DNA from: Arcticimaribacter sp002477625
Lineage (GTDB): Bacteria; Bacteroidota; Bacteroidia; Flavobacteriales; Flavobacteriaceae
Reading direction: 5' to 3'
Length of the DNA: 64,000 nt
NCBI GenBank assembly: GCA_943846665.1
Contig: OX044358.1
Location: forward strand, 62,001 to 126,000
The notes under the pieces were generated by a model that was given only the letters and a program-made list of their open reading frames with translations, ran no database searches and was not told where the DNA came from. Of this stretch, positions 61,811-64,000 are shown in pieces. How positions within the stretch are numbered: position 1 is the first letter of the stretch; every line of letters begins with the position of its first letter. Position numbers and translations under genes: made by a program.

Positions 61811-62947
61811 TTAAAGGCTGCCTTTTGTACTGGGTAAAATCATTTTATCAGGATCGCGCTTTACTGCAACCTTAATTGCTTTGGCAAAGACCTTAAAAAT
61901 GGACTCGATTTTATGATGCTCGTTGCTTCCCTCAGCTTTGATATTCAAATTGGCTTTGGCACCATCGGTAAAGGATTTAAAGAAATGATAAAACATTTCA
62001 GTAGGCATTTTCCCAATCATTTCCCGTTTAAAATCAGCTTCCCAAACCAGCCAATTTCTTCCGCCAAAGTCAATTGATGCTTGTGCTAGGCAGTCGTCCA
62101 TGGGCAAGCAAAAGCCGTAGCGTTCTATCCCAAGTTTGTCTCCTAAGCCTTGTGCAAAGGCTTCACCAAGAACAATAGCGGTATCTTCAATGGTATGGTG
62201 TTCGTCTACTTCTAAATCGCCTTTAACATTCAATTTCAAATCCATATTCCCGTGGCGGGCAATTTGATCCAGCATATGATCGAAAAAGGCAATTCCTGTA
62301 TCAATCTGACTTTTACCAGTTCCATCTAGGTTCAATTCAAGTGTAATATCGGTTTCGTTTGTTGTTCGTTTTTGAACTACAATGCGTTGCTTCAACTTTA
62401 AAAATTCATAGATTTTTTTCCAGCTGGTGGTGGTGAGTGCAAGAGTATCCCTAAAATCTGAAGCCCCAACTTCCGCTGCTCCAAGTTCGGTATCATTTGC
62501 GATGAAAATTCCTTGAGCTTTTAAATTATAGGCCAATTCGATATCCGTCATCCGATCGCCAATCACAAATGACTGCTGCATGTCATATTGCTCAGCATTG
62601 AGATAGGATGTAAGTAAGCCTGTTCTTGGCTTGCGTGTTGGTGCATTGTCTGCAGGAAAACTGCGATCGATACAGATGTCATTAAAGCTAATCCCTTCGT
62701 TTTCAAAGGCTTTCAATAGAAAGTTATGGGTAGGCCAAAAAGTGTCTTCTGGAAATGAATCGGTACCTAAACCATCTTGATTGGTTACCATAACCAATTC
62801 GTAATCCAGTTCAGTCACTATTTTTCTTAAGTATGTAAATACTTCCGGATAAAATTCCAATTTGGAAAGTGCATCCAACTGATAGTCCGCTGGCTCTAGG
62901 GCTAGCGTTCCGTCGCGGTCGATAAAGAGAACTTTTTTCATTTGCAT
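61811..62947 (-). CDS. hisB: Bifunctional histidinol phosphatase / imidazoleglycerol-phosphate dehydratase
   Basis: The 378-residue protein has an N-terminal HAD phosphatase (about 1-170; DRDGTLALEPAD with the nucleophile Asp, MVTNQDGLGTDSF, and FVIGDRMTDIELAYNLKA). The C-terminal IGPD domain (about 188-378) has DITLELNLDGTG, FFDHMLDQIARH and the metal-binding EVDEHHTIEDTAI, plus GSNEHHKIESIFK. It performs two steps of histidine synthesis. ATG 62941 is an alternative start two residues later. Four bases separate it from the hisC stop. Confidence 0.96.
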   Translation of the reverse strand: MQMKKVLFIDRDGTLALEPADYQLDALSKLEFYPEVFTYLRKIVTELDYELVMVTNQDGLGTDSFPEDTFWPTHNFLLKAFENEGISFNDICIDRSFPADNAPTRKPRTGLLTSYLNAEQYDMQQSFVIGDRMTDIELAYNLKAQGIFIANDTELGAAEVGASDFRDTLALTTTSWKKIYEFLKLKQRIVVQKRTTNETDITLELNLDGTGKSQIDTGIAFFDHMLDQIARHGNMDLKLNVKGDLEVDEHHTIEDTAIVLGEAFAQGLGDKLGIERYGFCLPMDDCLAQASIDFGGRNWLVWEADFKREMIGKMPTEMFYHFFKSFTDGAKANLNIKAEGSNEHHKIESIFKVFAKAIKVAVKRDPDKMILPSTKGSL

Positions 62948-62951
62948 GGTA

Positions 62952-63998
62952 TTATTGATCCATCGTTTTAAAGGCAGTTATCAAGGCTTTATTTTGAGCT
63001 GCTGTTCCAATGGAGATTCGCAGTGTATTTTCGCAGGCGTATTGATTCGAAGGATTCCGAACAACAATGCCTTTGTCGATTAGTTGCTTGTATCGTAATT
63101 GACTATCATCGACACGAATTAAAATAAAATTAGCATCGGATGGAAAAATTTCTTTAACAAGTCTAAGTTGCTGTATTGTAGATGTTAAAACCTCCTTCTC
63201 TTTAAGCATCAATTGAACTTCATTTGCAACAGCATCAGCATTGTCCAAACGATCAAAAACCGCCTGTTGAGACAAGACATTAAGGTTGTAGGGTGCTTTG
63301 ATTTTATTTAAAACACCTATGATGTCCGGGTGAGCAAAAGCCATCCCTACGCGGGCACCGGCTAGGCCTTGTGCCTTGGAAAAGGTTTGCAATACCACCA
63401 CATTGTGATAATCCGCTAACCAATCAATTGCTGTTTCGACAGGGGAAAACTCGGCATAGGCTTCGTCAACCACTACCAAGCCTGGAAAACCTGCTACAAT
63501 TGCCTTGATATCCTTCATAGGAAAGCGATTCCCTGTTGGATTGTTTGGTGTTGGAATGAATATCATCTTGGTACGATCTGTAGCACGAGCTAGTATTTCT
63601 GAAACATTCAATTGAAAGCCAGAAATTAAAGGAACCTCTACACAAGCTACTCCATTCAAATTAGCTGAAACCTGATACATGCCAAAAGTAGGTGGAACCA
63701 ACAAGATTTCATCTTCTTTGGGCTCACAAAAGGCAACCATTAGGAGGTTGATGAGTTCATCACTTCCATTACCCAAGAATATATGAGACGGTGCAACAGC
63801 CTTGACCTTGCCTAAGCGTTCTTTCAATTCTGTTTGCATGGGATCGGGATACCGATTCAATCGCGTTTCAAAAGGATTCTCGTTTGCATCCAGAAGAATC
63901 ATTTCTCGATCTGAGGCTACAAATTCTGAGCGTGCAGAACGATACGCTTGCATAGCTTGTATTGTTGGGCGTGTGAGCGCATCAATGTTGATTGATCT
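62952..63998 (-). CDS. hisC: Histidinol-phosphate aminotransferase, 5' truncated by window edge
   Basis: The frame is open to the window edge, so the gene starts beyond 64000; ATG 63953 is internal because homologues include the IDALTRP residues before it. The visible 348 residues form a fold-type I PLP enzyme: LDANENPFE, FLGNGSDELINLL (phosphate-binding loop), PNNPTGN, VVDEAYAEF with the cofactor Asp, the PLP lysine in TFSKAQGLAGARVG, and LRISIGTA near the C-terminus. It transaminates imidazole acetol phosphate. hisG and hisD would be expected upstream, outside the window. Confidence 0.95.
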   Translation of the reverse strand, partial: RSINIDALTRPTIQAMQAYRSARSEFVASDREMILLDANENPFETRLNRYPDPMQTELKERLGKVKAVAPSHIFLGNGSDELINLLMVAFCEPKEDEILLVPPTFGMYQVSANLNGVACVEVPLISGFQLNVSEILARATDRTKMIFIPTPNNPTGNRFPMKDIKAIVAGFPGLVVVDEAYAEFSPVETAIDWLADYHNVVVLQTFSKAQGLAGARVGMAFAHPDIIGVLNKIKAPYNLNVLSQQAVFDRLDNADAVANEVQLMLKEKEVLTSTIQQLRLVKEIFPSDANFILIRVDDSQLRYKQLIDKGIVVRNPSNQYACENTLRISIGTAAQNKALITAFKTMDQ

Positions 63999-64000
63999 TT

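Noticed and set aside
1..64000. CRISPR arrays, insertion sequences, phage genes, tRNA or rRNA genes
   Set aside because: I looked for direct repeats with spacers, transposase motifs, terminal repeats and tRNA-like cloverleafs and saw none; short or diverged ones could be missed by eye.

Overview
The window is ordinary chromosome of a member of the Bacteroidetes, most likely a marine Flavobacteriaceae. The evidence is a low-to-moderate GC content, promoters of the TTG-N19-TAnnTTTG type, almost no Shine-Dalgarno sequences, many lipoproteins, a fused E1 alpha/beta 2-oxoacid dehydrogenase, a Flavobacteria-type his operon with bifunctional HisB and HisIE, and a Bacteroidetes-type signal recognition particle RNA. 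I saw no phage, insertion sequence, CRISPR array, tRNA or rRNA.

Layout. 1-556 is the 3' part of an AT-rich AraC-type regulator. 683-7459 holds a thioesterase, glutamine cyclotransferase, the SRP RNA, an SDR, a transaldolase-family enzyme, tag, a redox-inactive thioredoxin-like lipoprotein and an ABC-F protein. 7460-7770 is the only gap above 300 bases; it carries a consensus promoter followed by several inverted repeats. 7771-15066 (minus strand) holds a sodium/solute symporter, two small proteins, pheT and recG. 15164-22932 holds a broken patatin gene, an M20 hydrolase, uvrD, a Sua5 gene, an OmpA lipoprotein, a glycosyltransferase and an orphan HsdR-N nuclease. 22959-35150 holds holA, the E1 fusion and a probable minus-strand operon (ACP phosphodiesterase-like, ggt, uvrA, LOG, peptidase-like barrel protein). 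35249-45439 holds glmM, an LpxL-like acyltransferase, a rhomboid protease, a hydrolase, a broken Crp gene, a TlpA-like lipoprotein, aroC, a dicarboxylate/amino-acid symporter, DoxX and a broken SGNH hydrolase. 45436-58554 holds mutS2, ung, SUI1, small stress-type genes, a YbjQ gene without a normal start codon, a broken acyl-ACP desaturase, an amidohydrolase/DUF2911 pair, MscS, DUF2461 and DUF885. 58619-63998 is the his operon in the order hisC-B-H-A-(DinB)-F-IE, read leftwards, with a DinB-family gene inserted between hisA and hisF.

Functions present include DNA repair and replication (uvrA, uvrD, recG, mutS2, ung, tag, holA), translation (pheT, SRP RNA, SUI1, Sua5), envelope synthesis (glmM, LpxL-like, OmpA), amino-acid synthesis (his, aroC) and nutrient uptake.

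The most unusual trait is a scatter of disrupted accessory genes among intact core genes: two in-frame TAA codons (patatin, SGNH), two frameshifts in one Crp/Fnr gene, one frameshift plus loss of an iron ligand in a desaturase, and a YbjQ gene with no ATG/GTG/TTG start. This suggests recent gene decay, or sequence error for some of them. I found no convincing new multi-gene system. The best leads are the structured intergenic element at 7501-7662, the metal-site-less M1-peptidase/beta-barrel fusion, and the DinB gene embedded in the his operon.
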